DNA from: Halolactibacillus halophilus
Lineage (GTDB): Bacteria; Bacillota; Bacilli; Bacillales; Amphibacillaceae
DNA length: 64,000 bases
Assembly (NCBI RefSeq): GCF_900115605.1
Contig: NZ_FOXC01000002.1
Location: 1 to 64,000 of the forward strand
Direction: 5' to 3'
Position 1 is the stretch's first letter, and every line of letters begins with the position of its first letter. Made by a program: the position numbers and the translations under genes. Positions 41,386 through 53,925 of this stretch are shown one piece after another. The notes below the pieces were generated by a model. The model worked only from the letters and a program-made list of their open reading frames with translations. It was not told the origin of the DNA and ran no database searches.

Positions 41386-43356
41386 CTACATAATCCGTTT
41401 AAACATCTTTTCAAGTTCATATGTTGAGAAATGGATGACAACCGGTCGACCATGCGGACATGTAAAAGGGGCTTCTGTTTTTCTCAACGTTTCAAGTAAT
41501 TCAAACATATCATCATAATTCAAGTGATGGTTAGCTTTAATCGACTTTTTACACGCCATTAATATGGCAGCATCTTCTCGCAACTTCTTTAAATCAATCT
41601 TTTCATCTTCAATAATTTGGGCAATAATGTCACGAATCGTCTCTTCTTCAAAACCGGCCGGGAACCAATTAGGGTGCGCCGAAACGCGGTAAGTCTGTTG
41701 GCCGAACGGTTCAAAAAACAGACCAACAGTCTCAAGTTCGGTTTGATATTGCTCGATGAGTAGCGCTTCTTGTTTTGAGAAGTCAAAGGTCATTGGGACG
41801 AGTAATTCTTGTAAAACCGGATCCACTTCAACGATTTTATCACGGTAATACTCGTATTTAATCCGTTCCTGGGCCGCATGTTGATCGATTAAATACATGC
41901 CTTGATCATTCTCTGCAATAATATAGGTCCCGTGATGCTGTCCAACCGGATACATAAGCGGCATACGACTATTTTCACCTGAATCATTTATCGCTTTTGT
42001 CTCATCACTCGTTCTATCAACAGATGTTACATCGTCCGTTGATGGCATGAGTGGTTGCGCATTTTCATGAACTGTTTCAGATAAGTTAGGAGAAATCTGC
42101 TGATCAAGTGAGAGCGTATCTTCTGTAACTGCTTCTCTTTCCTGCGGTTGATTAAGTCTTGGTGCATTTAATGTTTCCTCGTAATGTTGTTTTATATCAT
42201 TAGCCTCGTGTTGGACATCTTCTTTTGATTCTTGTTGAGTTAGACGGCCCCTAGAATTACTCAGTTGGTTGTGCGCACTTGTTTCAGATGGCGTGTGATC
42301 AAATGAAAAGCTCGCCTGTTTCGAACGATCTTGCTTAGGTTTTTGTTTTTTCTCGGTATAGTCTGGTATCAGCCGTTCTTGTTTAAATGCCTCTTTAATT
42401 GCGGTTTCAATCGCTGTAAACAATTCTTTTTCTTTACTAAACCTAACATCAAGTTTCGTCGGATGGACATTAACATCGACTAAAATCGGATCCATTTCAA
42501 TTTGAATCACAACAATTGGGTGGCGTCCAATCGGAAGTAAAGTATGATAGCCACTTAAAATCGCCTTATTTAAAATCACACTACGCACAAACCGGCCATT
42601 AATGAGCGTTGATAAATATTGCCGACCACTTCTAGTTACTTCAGGCTTTGCGATGTAACCAGAAATTTTATAGTCGAGCGTGTCATGCTCGATTTTAATC
42701 ATTTTCTTTGCGACATTGATTCCATAAATCTGTGCAATAATTTGGAGTAAGTCACCTCGCCCATTAGATTTAAAAATAACTTTATCATTATGGGTTAAGG
42801 TAAAACGAATATCCGGATGGCTTAAACTTAACCGATTAATCACATCAGTAATGTGACCGAGTTCTGTATGAATCGTTTTCATATATTTTAACCGTGCCGG
42901 CGTATTAAAAAACAACTGATCCACCGTGATTTCGGTGCCTTTTCTCGCATCTGCTTTGTCTCGATTAACTTCTTTGCCACCTTCATATTGGATTAACGTA
43001 CCTGCCCCGTCACCTGTTGAAGTTTTTAACGTTAGTTTACTGACAGCTGCGATGGAAGCGAGTGCCTCACCACGAAATCCGAGAGTGCGGACATGAAATA
43101 AATCTTGCTCTGATTTAATTTTGCTTGTCGCATGACGCAAAAAGGCAACAGAAGCATCCTCTTCTAGCATCCCGTCTCCATCATCAGTGACTTTCATTCG
43201 CATGAGGCCTGCTTCATAAACATCGACTTTAATCATCTGGCTATTTGCATCAATACTATTTTCTACAAGTTCTTTAATCACTGAGGCCGGTCGTTCTACG
43301 ACCTCGCCAGCCGCGATTTTATTACTGAGGGCATCTGACATGAGTTCAATGGCCAC
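41386..43356 (-). CDS. mutL: DNA mismatch repair protein MutL
   Basis: About 656 residues from GTG 43356, which has AAGGAGAGGAG upstream and lies just past the mutS stop; the open frame begins at 43395 inside mutS. The N-terminal GHKL ATPase has [24 protein letters not shown], and [10 protein letters not shown]. The C-terminal endonuclease site is [12 protein letters not shown], with [10 protein letters not shown] and CPHGRP. A long Gln/Ser/Glu-rich linker (about 330-460) joins them. It nicks the new strand after MutS finds a mismatch. Confidence 0.95.
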   Translation of the reverse strand: MAIELMSDALSNKIAAGEVVERPASVIKELVENSIDANSQMIKVDVYEAGLMRMKVTDDGDGMLEEDASVAFLRHATSKIKSEQDLFHVRTLGFRGEALASIAAVSKLTLKTSTGDGAGTLIQYEGGKEVNRDKADARKGTEITVDQLFFNTPARLKYMKTIHTELGHITDVINRLSLSHPDIRFTLTHNDKVIFKSNGRGDLLQIIAQIYGINVAKKMIKIEHDTLDYKISGYIAKPEVTRSGRQYLSTLINGRFVRSVILNKAILSGYHTLLPIGRHPIVVIQIEMDPILVDVNVHPTKLDVRFSKEKELFTAIETAIKEAFKQERLIPDYTEKKQKPKQDRSKQASFSFDHTPSETSAHNQLSNSRGRLTQQESKEDVQHEANDIKQHYEETLNAPRLNQPQEREAVTEDTLSLDQQISPNLSETVHENAQPLMPSTDDVTSVDRTSDETKAINDSGENSRMPLMYPVGQHHGTYIIAENDQGMYLIDQHAAQERIKYEYYRDKIVEVDPVLQELLVPMTFDFSKQEALLIEQYQTELETVGLFFEPFGQQTYRVSAHPNWFPAGFEEETIRDIIAQIIEDEKIDLKKLREDAAILMACKKSIKANHHLNYDDMFELLETLRKTEAPFTCPHGRPVVIHFSTYELEKMFKRIM

Positions 43357-43360
43357 AAAA

Positions 43361-46009
43361 TCACTCCTCTCCTTGTAGTTCCTTTTTAAGATCAAATAAA
43401 GCGTTCATAGCATCAATCGGTGTCATCGACATTAAATCCAATTGTTTTAATTTCTTTTCTAATCGCGTCGTTTTTGAATTTGACGATACTGACTTTGTTT
43501 CAGCAAAAAAACTTAATTGATCGTCTGTTTGCTGATGAGCTTTTGATACTGCTTTTTTATTAATGACTGCTTGCTCCAAGGATTCAAAAGAGACAGCTGT
43601 TTCTTTAATTTTTGCACCTTTGTCTTCTGCTTGATTTGATTCTAATAGCTGTAAAATAACATTGGCTCGGTTAATTAACGACCCAGGTAATCCCGCTAGC
43701 TTAGCCACATGAATCCCGTAACTTTCATCCGCTGGTCCTGGTTTAATCTTATGTAAAAAGATAACCTCGCCGTCGTGCTCTTCAGCTGATACGTGCACAT
43801 TCTCTAACTGTGTGAGTGACTCGCTTAAACTCGTCAATTCGTGATAGTGTGTCGAAAAGAGGGTTTTTGCACCGATGTGATCATGGACATGCTCAATTAT
43901 GGCTTGTGCAAGCGCCATCCCGTCATAGGTACTCGTCCCGCGTCCAATCTCATCTAGAAGAATCAAACTGTTATTAGTCGCAAAGTCTAACGCATGTTTT
44001 GATTCCAACATTTCTACCATAAAGGTACTCTGTCCACTTACTAAGTCATCAGCGGCACCAATCCGGGTAAAGATTTGATCAAAGACGGGCAAGGTCGCCG
44101 ATTCGGCCGGTACAAAGCAACCGATTTGGGCCATAATAACTGTCAGCGCAATTTGTCGCATGTACGTACTCTTACCAGACATATTCGGCCCGGTAATCAG
44201 CAACATCTTCGTCTCTCCGTCTAACGTAATATCATTCGGGACATACATTCCATCTGTCATCACTTTCTCAACAACTGGATGACGTCCTTCGGTAATCGTT
44301 AAGGTCTCTTGTTTAGTTAAAGTTGGTTTAACATACCCTTCTTGTTCACTTACAACCGCAAAACTTTGTAAGACGTCTAAGGTACTGACACGTTCAGCTA
44401 GTTGCTGTAGCCGCGGTATATAGGCCTTTACTTTCTCGCGGAGCTCAGTAAATAATTGAAGCTCGAGTTCTAAGCTTTTTTCTTCAGCTTGAAGAATCAA
44501 ATTTTCTTTTTCTTTTAATTCCGGGGTAATATAGCGCTCCGCATTCGTTAAGGTTTGTTTTCGTTCATATTTACCTTCAGGCAACAGATGCAGATTGGCT
44601 TTGGTGACTTCAATATAATAGCCAAATACACGGTTATAGCCAATTTTTAGTGATTTTATTTTTGTCTCTTCTCGTTCTTGTTGTTCTAATGCATTGATCC
44701 ATTGCTTCCCGTTTCTTGACGCATCACGGTATTCATCGAGCTGGGGATCGAAACCATCTTGAATGATCCCCCCTTCTTTCAAGGTCATTGGCGGTTCATC
44801 AGCGAGACTTTGTTCTAGTAAATCACGTAGTTCAGCTAATGTATCTAAATCTTCTCCTATTGTTTGTAGATACGGAGAAGTAAATGTTGATAACGTTTGT
44901 TTTAACCCTGGTATACGCGATAAACTCAATTTTAATTGTTGCAGGTCGCGGGGATTAACATTACCAAAAGCTACCCGACCTGATAAGCGTTCTAAGTCAT
45001 AAATCGATTGTAAATCTTCTCTTAATGCATCTCTTTCAATGAATTGGTCGAGTAAACCTTCGACCATATTATAACGTTCATTAAGGGCTCGTTCATCTAG
45101 TAACGGGCGCTCCAGCCATTTCTTTAAATAACGTCCCCCCATGGCAGTCACTGTTTGGTCTAATACCCAGAGTAAGCTCCCTTGTTTACCTTTTTTCATC
45201 ATCGTTTCTGTTAATTCTAAATTCCGCTTCGAATGCATGTCTAAACCAAGATAGCCACTCAACTCAATTATTTCTGCAGGTTGGACATGCTCAAGTGAAC
45301 GTTGTTGAGTTGATCGAATATAATGAATCAGCCGAATAACGGCCTGCTGTAAGCTATTGTGATCAACATTCGTTAGTAATGCATCAAAGGACGCATAATC
45401 AATCGTATCTGCTAACGTGTGGTGCGAGACCGTTAACTGGAGTTCATCTGATAAAACGTGCTGTTCTTTTGTCGATAACCGGTCAGAAATCACGACTTCT
45501 TTAATCGGACGGTTATATATTTCGCTTTTTAATCGGTCAAATTGGTCTACTGTTAACACGTAGAGTTCTCCAGTTGATAAGTCGATAAAACTGAGCGTAT
45601 AATGGTCATCGATACAATCAACACTCGCTAAATAGTTGTTCTCATTCTCAAGAAGCATTGCCCCCTCCATAACTGTACCTGGGGTGATGACTTGGACAAC
45701 ATCACGTTTCACAACGCCTTTAGCCGTTTTAGGGTCTTCGACTTGTTCACAAATAGCTACTTTGTACCCCCGTTCAACGAGGGTTTTTATGTAGTTGGTA
45801 GAGGCGTGGTAGGGAATACCACACATAGGAATGCGTTCCTCACCTCCACCATCGCGACTCGTAAGTGTAATTTCTAATTCTTGCGCAGCTTTTGTCGCAT
45901 CGTCAAAAAACATTTCATAGAAATCCCCGAGGCGAAAGAATAAAAAACAATCGGTATAGCGGGCTTTAATTTTTAAATATTGCTGAATCATTGGTGTGTA
46001 ACTTGGCAT
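43361..46009 (-). CDS. mutS: DNA mismatch recognition protein MutS
   Basis: 882 residues. Mismatch-binding motif [11 protein letters not shown] (24-34, with the Phe-x-Glu wedge in the region), Walker [14 protein letters not shown] (near 610), Walker [10 protein letters not shown] and the ABC signature region. The C-terminal end carries the MutL/clamp-interaction tail. In Bacillus cotE precedes mutS; here the gap between ricA and mutS contains no gene. Confidence 0.96.
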   Translation of the reverse strand: MPSYTPMIQQYLKIKARYTDCFLFFRLGDFYEMFFDDATKAAQELEITLTSRDGGGEERIPMCGIPYHASTNYIKTLVERGYKVAICEQVEDPKTAKGVVKRDVVQVITPGTVMEGAMLLENENNYLASVDCIDDHYTLSFIDLSTGELYVLTVDQFDRLKSEIYNRPIKEVVISDRLSTKEQHVLSDELQLTVSHHTLADTIDYASFDALLTNVDHNSLQQAVIRLIHYIRSTQQRSLEHVQPAEIIELSGYLGLDMHSKRNLELTETMMKKGKQGSLLWVLDQTVTAMGGRYLKKWLERPLLDERALNERYNMVEGLLDQFIERDALREDLQSIYDLERLSGRVAFGNVNPRDLQQLKLSLSRIPGLKQTLSTFTSPYLQTIGEDLDTLAELRDLLEQSLADEPPMTLKEGGIIQDGFDPQLDEYRDASRNGKQWINALEQQEREETKIKSLKIGYNRVFGYYIEVTKANLHLLPEGKYERKQTLTNAERYITPELKEKENLILQAEEKSLELELQLFTELREKVKAYIPRLQQLAERVSTLDVLQSFAVVSEQEGYVKPTLTKQETLTITEGRHPVVEKVMTDGMYVPNDITLDGETKMLLITGPNMSGKSTYMRQIALTVIMAQIGCFVPAESATLPVFDQIFTRIGAADDLVSGQSTFMVEMLESKHALDFATNNSLILLDEIGRGTSTYDGMALAQAIIEHVHDHIGAKTLFSTHYHELTSLSESLTQLENVHVSAEEHDGEVIFLHKIKPGPADESYGIHVAKLAGLPGSLINRANVILQLLESNQAEDKGAKIKETAVSFESLEQAVINKKAVSKAHQQTDDQLSFFAETKSVSSNSKTTRLEKKLKQLDLMSMTPIDAMNALFDLKKELQGEE

Positions 46010-46095
46010 ATATAAAACTCCTATTCGTTCTCATTTGCTGTTTGTATTATAACATATTTGATCGTTCCCTCTTATCAATTTAAATTGATACTCGT

Positions 46096-46124
46096 AAAAA
46101 GAAAAAGCGCACAAAATGTACGCT
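46096..46124 (-). terminator. Terminator between ricA and mutS
   Basis: GCGTACA / TGTGCGC stem on the minus strand (one U-G pair), then T5. It is the second of two terminators in this 291-bp gap, which otherwise holds no gene. Confidence 0.6.
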
Positions 46125-46271
46125 CCAGAAATTATCATGACTCATCTTGATTATATCAGTGAAATGCTTCATCATCAATGAACTATGTCAGCTTTATAAC
46201 ACCTAGGTTCTAAACGTCTGGTAAGCGTGCAATCTTCAGACTTAGCTTAACAATTTACTTTTTAGACTTTT

Positions 46272-46302
46272 AAAAAAGAAAAAAGATGCCTATAGGCATC
46301 TT
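46272..46302 (-). terminator. ricA terminator
   Basis: AAGATGCC / GGCATCTT around TATA, followed on the minus strand by T-rich sequence. The stem overlaps the ricA stop codon. Confidence 0.75.
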
Positions 46303-46675
46303 AATTATCTAAAGGTGTACTTTTATCCATCTCATCTGACATCTGTTGATTAATTTCTGAGATGAGCGATTGCAGGATCGCATTCACATCAACTTGAGTC
46401 TGTTTGAACTCCTCAACAATCGGTAAAGCATCGATTTGCTGCTGAATCTCATCAATATCTTGGTCAATGAGTTTCGCTGCTTCTGTTTTACCGTAAGCTT
46501 GTAAGTTAACCGCCTGTTTTTGGAGTTGTTTTATTTGGTTGATCTGTTGTTTGACTTTCTCGTGTCCATCCAGCGTTTGCTTGACCGCTTTAAACCGCTG
46601 CACGTCATCTAAATTACCGAGTTTTCCGGCAACACCGTTAGTATAGGCTAATATATCTTCATCAGTGTAATGCAC
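46301..46675 (-). CDS. ricA: RicA/YmcA, RicAFT complex subunit
   Basis: 124 residues, all-helical, with ILAYTNGVAGKLGNLDDVQR, then IKQLQKQAVNLQAYGKTEAAK, matching YmcA (RicA, Com_YlbF family). With RicF (YlbF) and RicT (YaaT) it binds iron-sulfur clusters and helps RNase Y mature many mRNAs in Bacillus. It lies directly downstream of miaB (12 bp), as in B. subtilis, and rny is only a few genes away. Confidence 0.9.
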   Translation of the reverse strand: MHYTDEDILAYTNGVAGKLGNLDDVQRFKAVKQTLDGHEKVKQQINQIKQLQKQAVNLQAYGKTEAAKLIDQDIDEIQQQIDALPIVEEFKQTQVDVNAILQSLISEINQQMSDEMDKSTPLDN

Positions 46676-46687
46676 ATTGTCACCCCA

Positions 46688-48220
46688 TTATTCTGTCACT
46701 AATTCACCATATAGTGACCATGTCTTTGCATGTGTTATTCTAACAGGGACAATCTCACCAATCAAGCTTTTTGATGCTTTTAGGTTCACTAACTTATTTC
46801 TTTTTGTGTAACCCGCTAAAACGTTAGGATCTTTCCGGCTCTCACCCTCAATTAATACATCGACAACTTCTCCGATATAGCGGTCCATTGCCACTTTGGA
46901 TTGTTTATTAACAAGGCTATTTAATCGTTGAAGACGCTCTTTTTTAACGTTTTCTGGTGTCTCATCTTGCCAGCGCGCCGCTGGCGTGCCTTCTCTTGGT
47001 GAGTAAATAAACGTAAAGGCATGTTCAAACCCGACTGCTTCTACCAGAGACAATGTCTCTTCAAACTGTTCATCTGTTTCATTAGGAAACCCGACAATAA
47101 TATCCGTCGTTAAGGTGACATCTGGCATTTTTGCTTTTATTTTCTTAACTAGGGTCAAATAATCATCACGCGTGTGACGACGGGCCATAACTCGTAAGAT
47201 ATCACTGCTTCCCGACTGAACCGGTAAGTGAATATGGTCCAGTAAGTTGCCACCCTTTGCTAGTACATCAATTAAGTGATCATCAAAATCGCGTGGGTGT
47301 GAGGTCGTAAACCGAATCCGCGGAATATCAATCTGGCGCAATTCATCGAGTAAGTTGCCTAAACCATAGTCAAACGGTAAATCTTTCCCGTAAGCATTAA
47401 CGTTTTGACCAAGTAAGGTCACTTCTTTATAGCCTTCTCGCTGAAGCTGTTTGACTTCTTCAATAACATCTTCTGGTAACCGGCTCCGTTCTTTTCCGCG
47501 GGTATAAGGCACAATACAATAGGTACAGAATTTATCACATCCGTACATAATGTTAACCCACGCTTTAAGTTTGCCTTTTCGCTGTTTCGGAAGATTTTCA
47601 ATAATGTCCCCTTCTTTTGACCAAACCTCAACGACCATCGCCTTTTGAAACATCGCTTCTTTCAAGAGTGAGGGCAAGTGGTGAATGTTGTGAGTACCAA
47701 AAATCATATCAACAAACGGATGTTTCTGCATGATCCGGTGCACGACGCCTTCTTCTTGCGACATACAACCACATATACCAATAATGACATCAGGATTTTC
47801 TTTTTTAATCGGTTTTAAATGCCCAAGTTCACCGAATACTTTATTCTCAGCGTTTTCTCTAATTGCGCACGTGTTTAACAGGATTACATCAGCTTCTCTC
47901 ATCTCGCTCACTTCGGTGTAGCCCATCCGGGACAAAAGACCGGCCATGACTTCGGTATCATGTTCGTTCATCTGACAGCCATAAGTGCGTATGTAGTAGG
48001 TTTGGTTGTCACCAATTTGGCGCATATCTTCGGGTATCTCAAAATCATAATGGATATCGACATCTTTCTTCAATCGTTTTCTTGCCTTCTTTAAGTTAGG
48101 AGGTTCATACGTCGTTTCATCATGTAATTGTTGTAATCGCTCCACATGTTCTTTTGTGGTTGGTTTAACTAACTGTTGTAGGTGTTTTTGTTGTTCATTC
48201 ACTGTATCTATCCTCTCCAA
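46688..48220 (-). CDS. miaB: tRNA methylthiotransferase MiaB
   Basis: 510 residues. N-terminal MTTase domain with three Fe-S cysteines ([27 protein letters not shown]), radical SAM core [15 protein letters not shown] (CxxxCxxC, near residue 218), and a C-terminal TRAM domain. It converts i6A37 to ms2i6A37 in tRNA using SAM, following MiaA. The N-terminal extension of about 65 residues is typical of Firmicute MiaB. Confidence 0.95.
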   Translation of the reverse strand: MERIDTVNEQQKHLQQLVKPTTKEHVERLQQLHDETTYEPPNLKKARKRLKKDVDIHYDFEIPEDMRQIGDNQTYYIRTYGCQMNEHDTEVMAGLLSRMGYTEVSEMREADVILLNTCAIRENAENKVFGELGHLKPIKKENPDVIIGICGCMSQEEGVVHRIMQKHPFVDMIFGTHNIHHLPSLLKEAMFQKAMVVEVWSKEGDIIENLPKQRKGKLKAWVNIMYGCDKFCTYCIVPYTRGKERSRLPEDVIEEVKQLQREGYKEVTLLGQNVNAYGKDLPFDYGLGNLLDELRQIDIPRIRFTTSHPRDFDDHLIDVLAKGGNLLDHIHLPVQSGSSDILRVMARRHTRDDYLTLVKKIKAKMPDVTLTTDIIVGFPNETDEQFEETLSLVEAVGFEHAFTFIYSPREGTPAARWQDETPENVKKERLQRLNSLVNKQSKVAMDRYIGEVVDVLIEGESRKDPNVLAGYTKRNKLVNLKASKSLIGEIVPVRITHAKTWSLYGELVTE

Positions 48221-48303
48221 TGTATGACCTGTTTTTCTTATCTATTGTATCATGCACCGTTCAAGTGATTAACAACTTTCATTATTTGTCACCTTTTTGT
48301 CAC

Positions 48304-48335
48304 AAAAGAAAAAGCACCCTGAAAAAGGATGCTTC
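48304..48335 (-). terminator. ymdB terminator
   Basis: AAGCATCC / GGGTGCTT stem on the minus strand followed by TTTTC. It lies between ymdB and miaB, where spoVS and other genes stand in B. subtilis. Confidence 0.7.
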
Positions 48336-48384
48336 CGTTCAATCATTTACTACATCGCTCTTTGTTTTTTAAAGTCATCACCAC

Positions 48385-49182
48385 TTAACCGAAGAAAGGA
48401 TGATCATCATTAATCAGAATACGATCAATTTTCTTCGCTTGACCGGTGTTATTGTCAATATCAATTACAACACCTGATAACTGCGCTTTACCTGATTTCG
48501 TCGCTTCAAATCGCACTGGTAATTGAGTTAAGAATCGTTTTAAGACCGCTTCGCGGTCAGTACCAATAATACCATCATACGGCCCAGTCATACCGACATC
48601 ACTAATATACGCGGTGCCATTATCTAACAAGCGGTTATCCGCCGTCTGTACGTGCGTATGCGTGCCAACAACAGCACTCACGCGACCATCTAAATACCAC
48701 GCCAGTGCCAGCTTCTCACTTGTTGCTTCAGCATGAAAATCAACAAAAATAACATTCGTACGTTTCTTTGCCTCATCAACAAGCGCATCAGCATAACGGA
48801 ATGGGTCTTCAAGTGGTGGCAGAAACGTGCGACCTTGTAAATTAATAATCGCCACTTCTGTGCCATTAACATTCACATAACCAATACCCTTACCTGGTGT
48901 ACCATCCGGAAAATTAGCAGGGCGGACCATTTTATCGGCCGAATCGATAAAATCAAAAATATCTCTTTTATCAAACGTGTGATTCCCCATCGTTAAGTAA
49001 TCAGCACCCCATTCTAAAAATTGTTTATAAATTTTTTCCGTGATGCCTTTACCCGCCGCGGCGTTTTCTCCGTTTACAATCGTGAGCTGGGGCTGGTACT
49101 TTTGTTTTAACTGTGGGAGATACGTTTTTAGTTGATCGCGTCCCATTGAGCCTACGATATCTCCAATAAATAAAATTCGCAT
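48385..49182 (-). CDS. ymdB: YmdB-family metallophosphoesterase
   Basis: 265 residues. Metal motifs are GDIVGSMGRD (N-terminus), NGENAAAGKGI, TMGNHTFDKRDI, FVDFHAEATSEK and VGTHTHVQTADN. B. subtilis YmdB is a dimetal phosphodiesterase that affects biofilm, motility and nanotube switching and has been linked to cyclic nucleotides and RNase Y. The position next to rny is conserved. Confidence 0.92.
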   Translation of the reverse strand: MRILFIGDIVGSMGRDQLKTYLPQLKQKYQPQLTIVNGENAAAGKGITEKIYKQFLEWGADYLTMGNHTFDKRDIFDFIDSADKMVRPANFPDGTPGKGIGYVNVNGTEVAIINLQGRTFLPPLEDPFRYADALVDEAKKRTNVIFVDFHAEATSEKLALAWYLDGRVSAVVGTHTHVQTADNRLLDNGTAYISDVGMTGPYDGIIGTDREAVLKRFLTQLPVRFEATKSGKAQLSGVVIDIDNNTGQAKKIDRILINDDHPFFG

Positions 49183-49287
49183 ACATAAACCTCTTTCTAT
49201 ATCGTCATCTTTTTTTCACGTGTATTATTCTAACATAATCGAAGGCCTTTCACTACTAGGAGAAAAATATACGCAACTTCCTAAAGC

Positions 49288-49557
49288 TCAATCCTTTTGA
49301 AACAACCGGATATCAAACAGTAACAATTGGGCTGGGAGAAAGGTGATGAGTGGGATGAAAAAATAAAGCACTCCAACTATTAATCCTTCAAGCAAATGTC
49401 TTTCAACGAACATGTAAGTAACAGTTTCCATAAGTATACTAAAAGTGATAGCCAACCCAAAACTCAGTAAAAGTTTCAGCCTTTTTCGTAGCACCTTACT
49501 TTCAGAAAAACAAGCGAGACTTATTAAGACAAGCATCAACAGTAACCATATGTACAA
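49288..49557 (-). CDS. Small membrane protein, unknown
   Basis: 89 residues with three hydrophobic segments (about 2-18, 29-49 and 58-81) and short charged loops. No family recognised. It sits between rny and ymdB, a spot that is empty in B. subtilis. The ribosome binding site before the ATG (GGAGGGA) is good, and a terminator separates it from rny. Confidence 0.6.
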   Translation of the reverse strand: MYIWLLLMLVLISLACFSESKVLRKRLKLLLSFGLAITFSILMETVTYMFVERHLLEGLIVGVLYFFIPLITFLPAQLLLFDIRLFQKD

Positions 49558-49590
49558 AAATATCCCTCCAATTTTAATAAGTTTTAGATG

Positions 49591-49623
49591 TAAAAAAGAA
49601 GCGATCAGTTGACCGCTTCTTTA
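49591..49623 (-). terminator. rny terminator
   Basis: AAAGAAGCG / CGCTTCTTT stem followed on the minus strand by T-rich sequence. Confidence 0.75.
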
Positions 49624-49630
49624 ATCTTCA

Positions 49631-51202
49631 TTATTTAGCATATTCCACTGATCGTGTTTCACGAATAACAGTGACTTTGATGTGACCTGGGAATGTTAAT
49701 TCATCTTCAATTCGCTTTCTAATATCACGAGATAAGCGAGCTGCTTCTAAATCATCAATTTCATCAGGTTTAACCATAATACGCACTTCACGTCCTGCTT
49801 GAATTGCGAATGATTTTTCAACGCCTTCATAGGATTCTGAAATCTCTTCTAATTTTTCAAGACGCTTAATATAGTTCTCTAATGTTTCACTTCGTGCTCC
49901 TGGTCTTGCCGCAGATAAAGCATCAGCCGCCGCAACAAGGACAGCGATGATTGACGTTGCCTCTTCGTCTCCGTGGTGAGAGGCGATGGCATTGACGACA
50001 ACTTCTTTTTCTTTGTACTTGATAGCTAATTCTTTACCAATTTCAACGTGGCTTCCTTCTACTTCATGATCAATCGCTTTACCAATGTCATGGAGTAAGC
50101 CGGCTCGTTTCGCTAAAGTAACATCTTGGCCTAACTCACTAGCAAGTAACCCAGAAAGATGAGCGACTTCAATTGAGTGTTTCAAGACATTTTGACCGTA
50201 ACTTGTACGGTACTTCATACGACCAAGGATTTTAATTAAGTCTGGATGTAAACCGTGAACACCGACTTCAAAGGTTGTCTCTTCCCCAACTTCTCTGATA
50301 TACTCATCAACTTCTCGACGAGCTTTATCTACCATTTCTTCAATCCGCGCTGGGTGAATACGACCATCTTGAACAAGCTTTTCTAATGCAATGCGTGCAA
50401 TCTCACGACGAACAGGATCAAACCCTGATAGGATTACCGCTTCAGGTGTATCATCAATAATTAAATCGATACCTGTTAACGTTTCTAATGTACGGATATT
50501 ACGGCCTTCTCGACCGATAATACGCCCTTTCATTTCATCGTTTGGCAAGTTAACAACCGATACGGTTGTTTCCGCGACGTGATCTGATGCACAACGTTGC
50601 ATCGCAAGTGATAAAATTTCTTTCGCTTTTTTATCAGCTTCTTCTTTTGTTCTGTTTTCAGCCTCTTTGATAATAAGTGCGGATTCATGACTCACTTCTT
50701 TTTCGACTCGTTCTAAAATCGTCTGTTTTGCTTGGTCTGCAGTTAAACCAGAAATGCGCTCCAGTTCAGCTTGCTGCTCTTTTAGCATAGCATCAACTTT
50801 GCTTTCCATTTCTTCAATTTGTTGTTGTTTTTCTGCTAAAGTAGTTTCCTTCTTCTCTTGCATACGTTCACGTTTATCCAACGTATCGTCTTTGCGATCA
50901 AGATTTTCTTCTTTCTGCATTAAGCGATTCTCTTGTTTTTGAAGTTCAAGACGACGCTCACGAATTTCTTGCTCCAAATCTTGGCGAATTTTGTGATTTT
51001 CATCCTTCGCCTCAAGCAATGCTTCTTTTTTCGCAACTTCTGCATTACGATGGCCTTCTTGAACGATTTGCTTAGCTAATTCTTCTGCACTCGAAATCTT
51101 TTTCTCTGCAATCGATTTACGAATCCAATAGCCAACAACAATACCGACGATTAGGATAGCCAAACTGGAGATGACGAGAACCAAAATTTCTGTGAAGTTC
51201 AT
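49631..51202 (-). CDS. rny: Ribonuclease Y
   Basis: 523 residues: N-terminal membrane helix (6-25), a long coiled coil (30-190), a KH domain ([15 protein letters not shown] near 225), and an HD domain with HDIGKAID (near 372). Membrane-bound endonuclease that starts mRNA decay in Gram-positives. RicA, encoded nearby, is part of its specificity complex. Confidence 0.96.
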   Translation of the reverse strand: MNFTEILVLVISSLAILIVGIVVGYWIRKSIAEKKISSAEELAKQIVQEGHRNAEVAKKEALLEAKDENHKIRQDLEQEIRERRLELQKQENRLMQKEENLDRKDDTLDKRERMQEKKETTLAEKQQQIEEMESKVDAMLKEQQAELERISGLTADQAKQTILERVEKEVSHESALIIKEAENRTKEEADKKAKEILSLAMQRCASDHVAETTVSVVNLPNDEMKGRIIGREGRNIRTLETLTGIDLIIDDTPEAVILSGFDPVRREIARIALEKLVQDGRIHPARIEEMVDKARREVDEYIREVGEETTFEVGVHGLHPDLIKILGRMKYRTSYGQNVLKHSIEVAHLSGLLASELGQDVTLAKRAGLLHDIGKAIDHEVEGSHVEIGKELAIKYKEKEVVVNAIASHHGDEEATSIIAVLVAAADALSAARPGARSETLENYIKRLEKLEEISESYEGVEKSFAIQAGREVRIMVKPDEIDDLEAARLSRDIRKRIEDELTFPGHIKVTVIRETRSVEYAK

Positions 51203-51306
51203 GATTTCACCTCCTCTTGCTATTCATTTTTTCGTGTTTAAGTCGGCATGTACTTTTCATAGTCATATGAATGCGTCATTAAGTTTTTGTATAATTCAAA
51301 ATGAGA

Positions 51307-51334
51307 ATTATACACTTTCCATTCTAATCGTCAA
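51307..51334 (-). promoter_or_regulatory. rny promoter
   Basis: TTGACG (51334-51329), 16-base spacer, TATAAT (51312-51307) on the minus strand, about 105 bases before the rny start. The remaining recA-rny gap shows only the recA terminator. Confidence 0.65.
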
Positions 51335-51430
51335 AATTCTTAATGTCAAGAAGACAAAATGACAATCAGGCAAAAATGGACTTTATTACCATTAAAAATC
51401 ATATTATTCTATTTTTTGAAAACAGTCGTA

Positions 51431-51461
51431 CAAAAAAGAAGGGGAAATCGCCCCCCTCCTT

Positions 51462-51463
<2 letters not shown>
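51431..51463 (-). terminator. recA terminator
   Basis: AGGAGGGG / CCCCTTCT stem on the minus strand, followed by T6, overlapping the recA stop codon. Confidence 0.75.
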
Positions 51464-52511
<1,048 letters not shown>

Positions 52512-52559
52512 AATATATTTCCTCCTTTAAAAAACGCAATCATTATATTTAACTTCTTT

Positions 52560-52610
52560 ATCATAACGTTTTTTTATAAAATATACAAGCAAAAAACGAA
52601 TAAATGTTCT
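52560..52610 (-). promoter_or_regulatory. recA promoter with LexA-like box
   Basis: TTGTAT (52588-52583), 17-base spacer, TATGAT (52565-52560) on the minus strand. On the plus strand CGAATAAATGTTCT (52597-52610) matches CGAACRNRYGTTYC at 12 of 14 positions and lies 8 bp upstream of the -35. Confidence 0.6.
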
Positions 52611-52620
52611 TGCCTTTTCT

Positions 52621-52664
52621 AATAAAAAAAGCGTCTGAATTTGACATATTCATCCGCCTTTTTT
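52621..52664 (-). terminator. cinA terminator
   Basis: GCGGATGAAT / ATTCAGACGC stem on the minus strand with two internal mismatches, followed by T7. Confidence 0.55.
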
Positions 52665-52668
52665 AATT

Positions 52669-53925
52669 TTACCCATGATTTGATTGTAAATAATAATATA
52701 ACCATTCTAATGCCTTTTTAACTGCACGTGTCCGTGTCAATTCACGATGATTAACAAATGAAAATTTTTCCGCGCGATAATGTTCTTCATCATGGTAAAG
52801 ACAAAGGAAGACCGTCCCCGCTTCGTGTCCTTCTAGAGGTTCTGGACCAGCGACTCCTGTAAAGCTAACAGCCACATCCGTATTCAGCTTATCTTTCGCC
52901 TGTTTCGCCATCTCAATAACCGTTTCTTTACTTACGGCGCCGAAAGATTGCAGAGTGACTTCACTCACTCCAAGCAGCTTCATTTTTGCTTCATTGCTAT
53001 AACTGACGATACTCCCTTTAAATACGCGACTTGCTCCTGGCACTGAAACAATCGCATCGCTAAACCGTCCACCGGTTAGACTTTCTGCTGCAGCGAGCGT
53101 TAAACCTTTATTCGCCAACTGTTTTACTACCACATCTGCAATTGATTCGCTATTAAAACCATATGCGTATTGACCCACACGTGCTAACAAAGTTGCCTCA
53201 CTTGCTTCAATTAACCGATTAGCCTCTTTTGTTGTTTCTGCTCGAGCGGTTATTCTGAGGGCAACTTCACCATCACTTGCTAACGGAGCAATAGTAGGAT
53301 TAGATTGTTGCTCGATTAGATCTTTGACTTCCATTTCTAATTGCGATTCACCAATACCAATAAAGCGCACCATCTTTGAGACAATCACATCTTGTAATTG
53401 AAACGTTTCCTTTAAATAAGGGAGTACGGCATCATTCATCATTTTTTTCATTTCAGTCGGCACACCTGGCATAATCACAAACGTTGTGTCATCATCTATG
53501 ACAATCATGCCTGGTGCCGTACCCGCATCATTAGGTATCATGGTGGCATCTTCAATGACGTTTGCTTGTTTACGGTTATTCTCAGACATTGTTCGGTTAC
53601 GTCGTTTGAAAAATGCTTCAAGTTGGGCAAGAGCTGATTTGTCTTGGTAGAGTGCACGCTTTGTAAAATCACTTAAAACTTCACGGGTTAAATCATCATC
53701 GGTCGGTCCAAGTCCACCAGTCACAAGAACGATGTCAGATCGACTTTTCGCTAATTCGAAACTACGATAAATTCTATCATGATTATCACCTACGACCTGA
53801 TGATGATACACACTAATACCTTGATTGGCCAGTGCTTCAGAGATCCACTGCGCATTGGTATTAGCAATCTGACCAAGTAACAGCTCGGTTCCAACACCGA
53901 TAATTTCTGCTTGTAGTTGCTGCAT
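52669..53925 (-). CDS. cinA: CinA-family protein (competence/damage-inducible)
   Basis: 418 residues. N-terminal MoCF-like domain with GVGTELLLGQIANTNAQWISE and VTGGLGPTDDDLT; C-terminal nicotinamide-nucleotide amidase-like domain with AAAESLTGGRFSDAIVSVPG. CinA proteins hydrolyse ADP-ribose or deamidate NMN; in competent bacteria cinA is co-expressed with recA. Its start overlaps the pgsA stop by one base. Confidence 0.94.
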   Translation of the reverse strand: MQQLQAEIIGVGTELLLGQIANTNAQWISEALANQGISVYHHQVVGDNHDRIYRSFELAKSRSDIVLVTGGLGPTDDDLTREVLSDFTKRALYQDKSALAQLEAFFKRRNRTMSENNRKQANVIEDATMIPNDAGTAPGMIVIDDDTTFVIMPGVPTEMKKMMNDAVLPYLKETFQLQDVIVSKMVRFIGIGESQLEMEVKDLIEQQSNPTIAPLASDGEVALRITARAETTKEANRLIEASEATLLARVGQYAYGFNSESIADVVVKQLANKGLTLAAAESLTGGRFSDAIVSVPGASRVFKGSIVSYSNEAKMKLLGVSEVTLQSFGAVSKETVIEMAKQAKDKLNTDVAVSFTGVAGPEPLEGHEAGTVFLCLYHDEEHYRAEKFSFVNHRELTRTRAVKKALEWLYYYLQSNHG

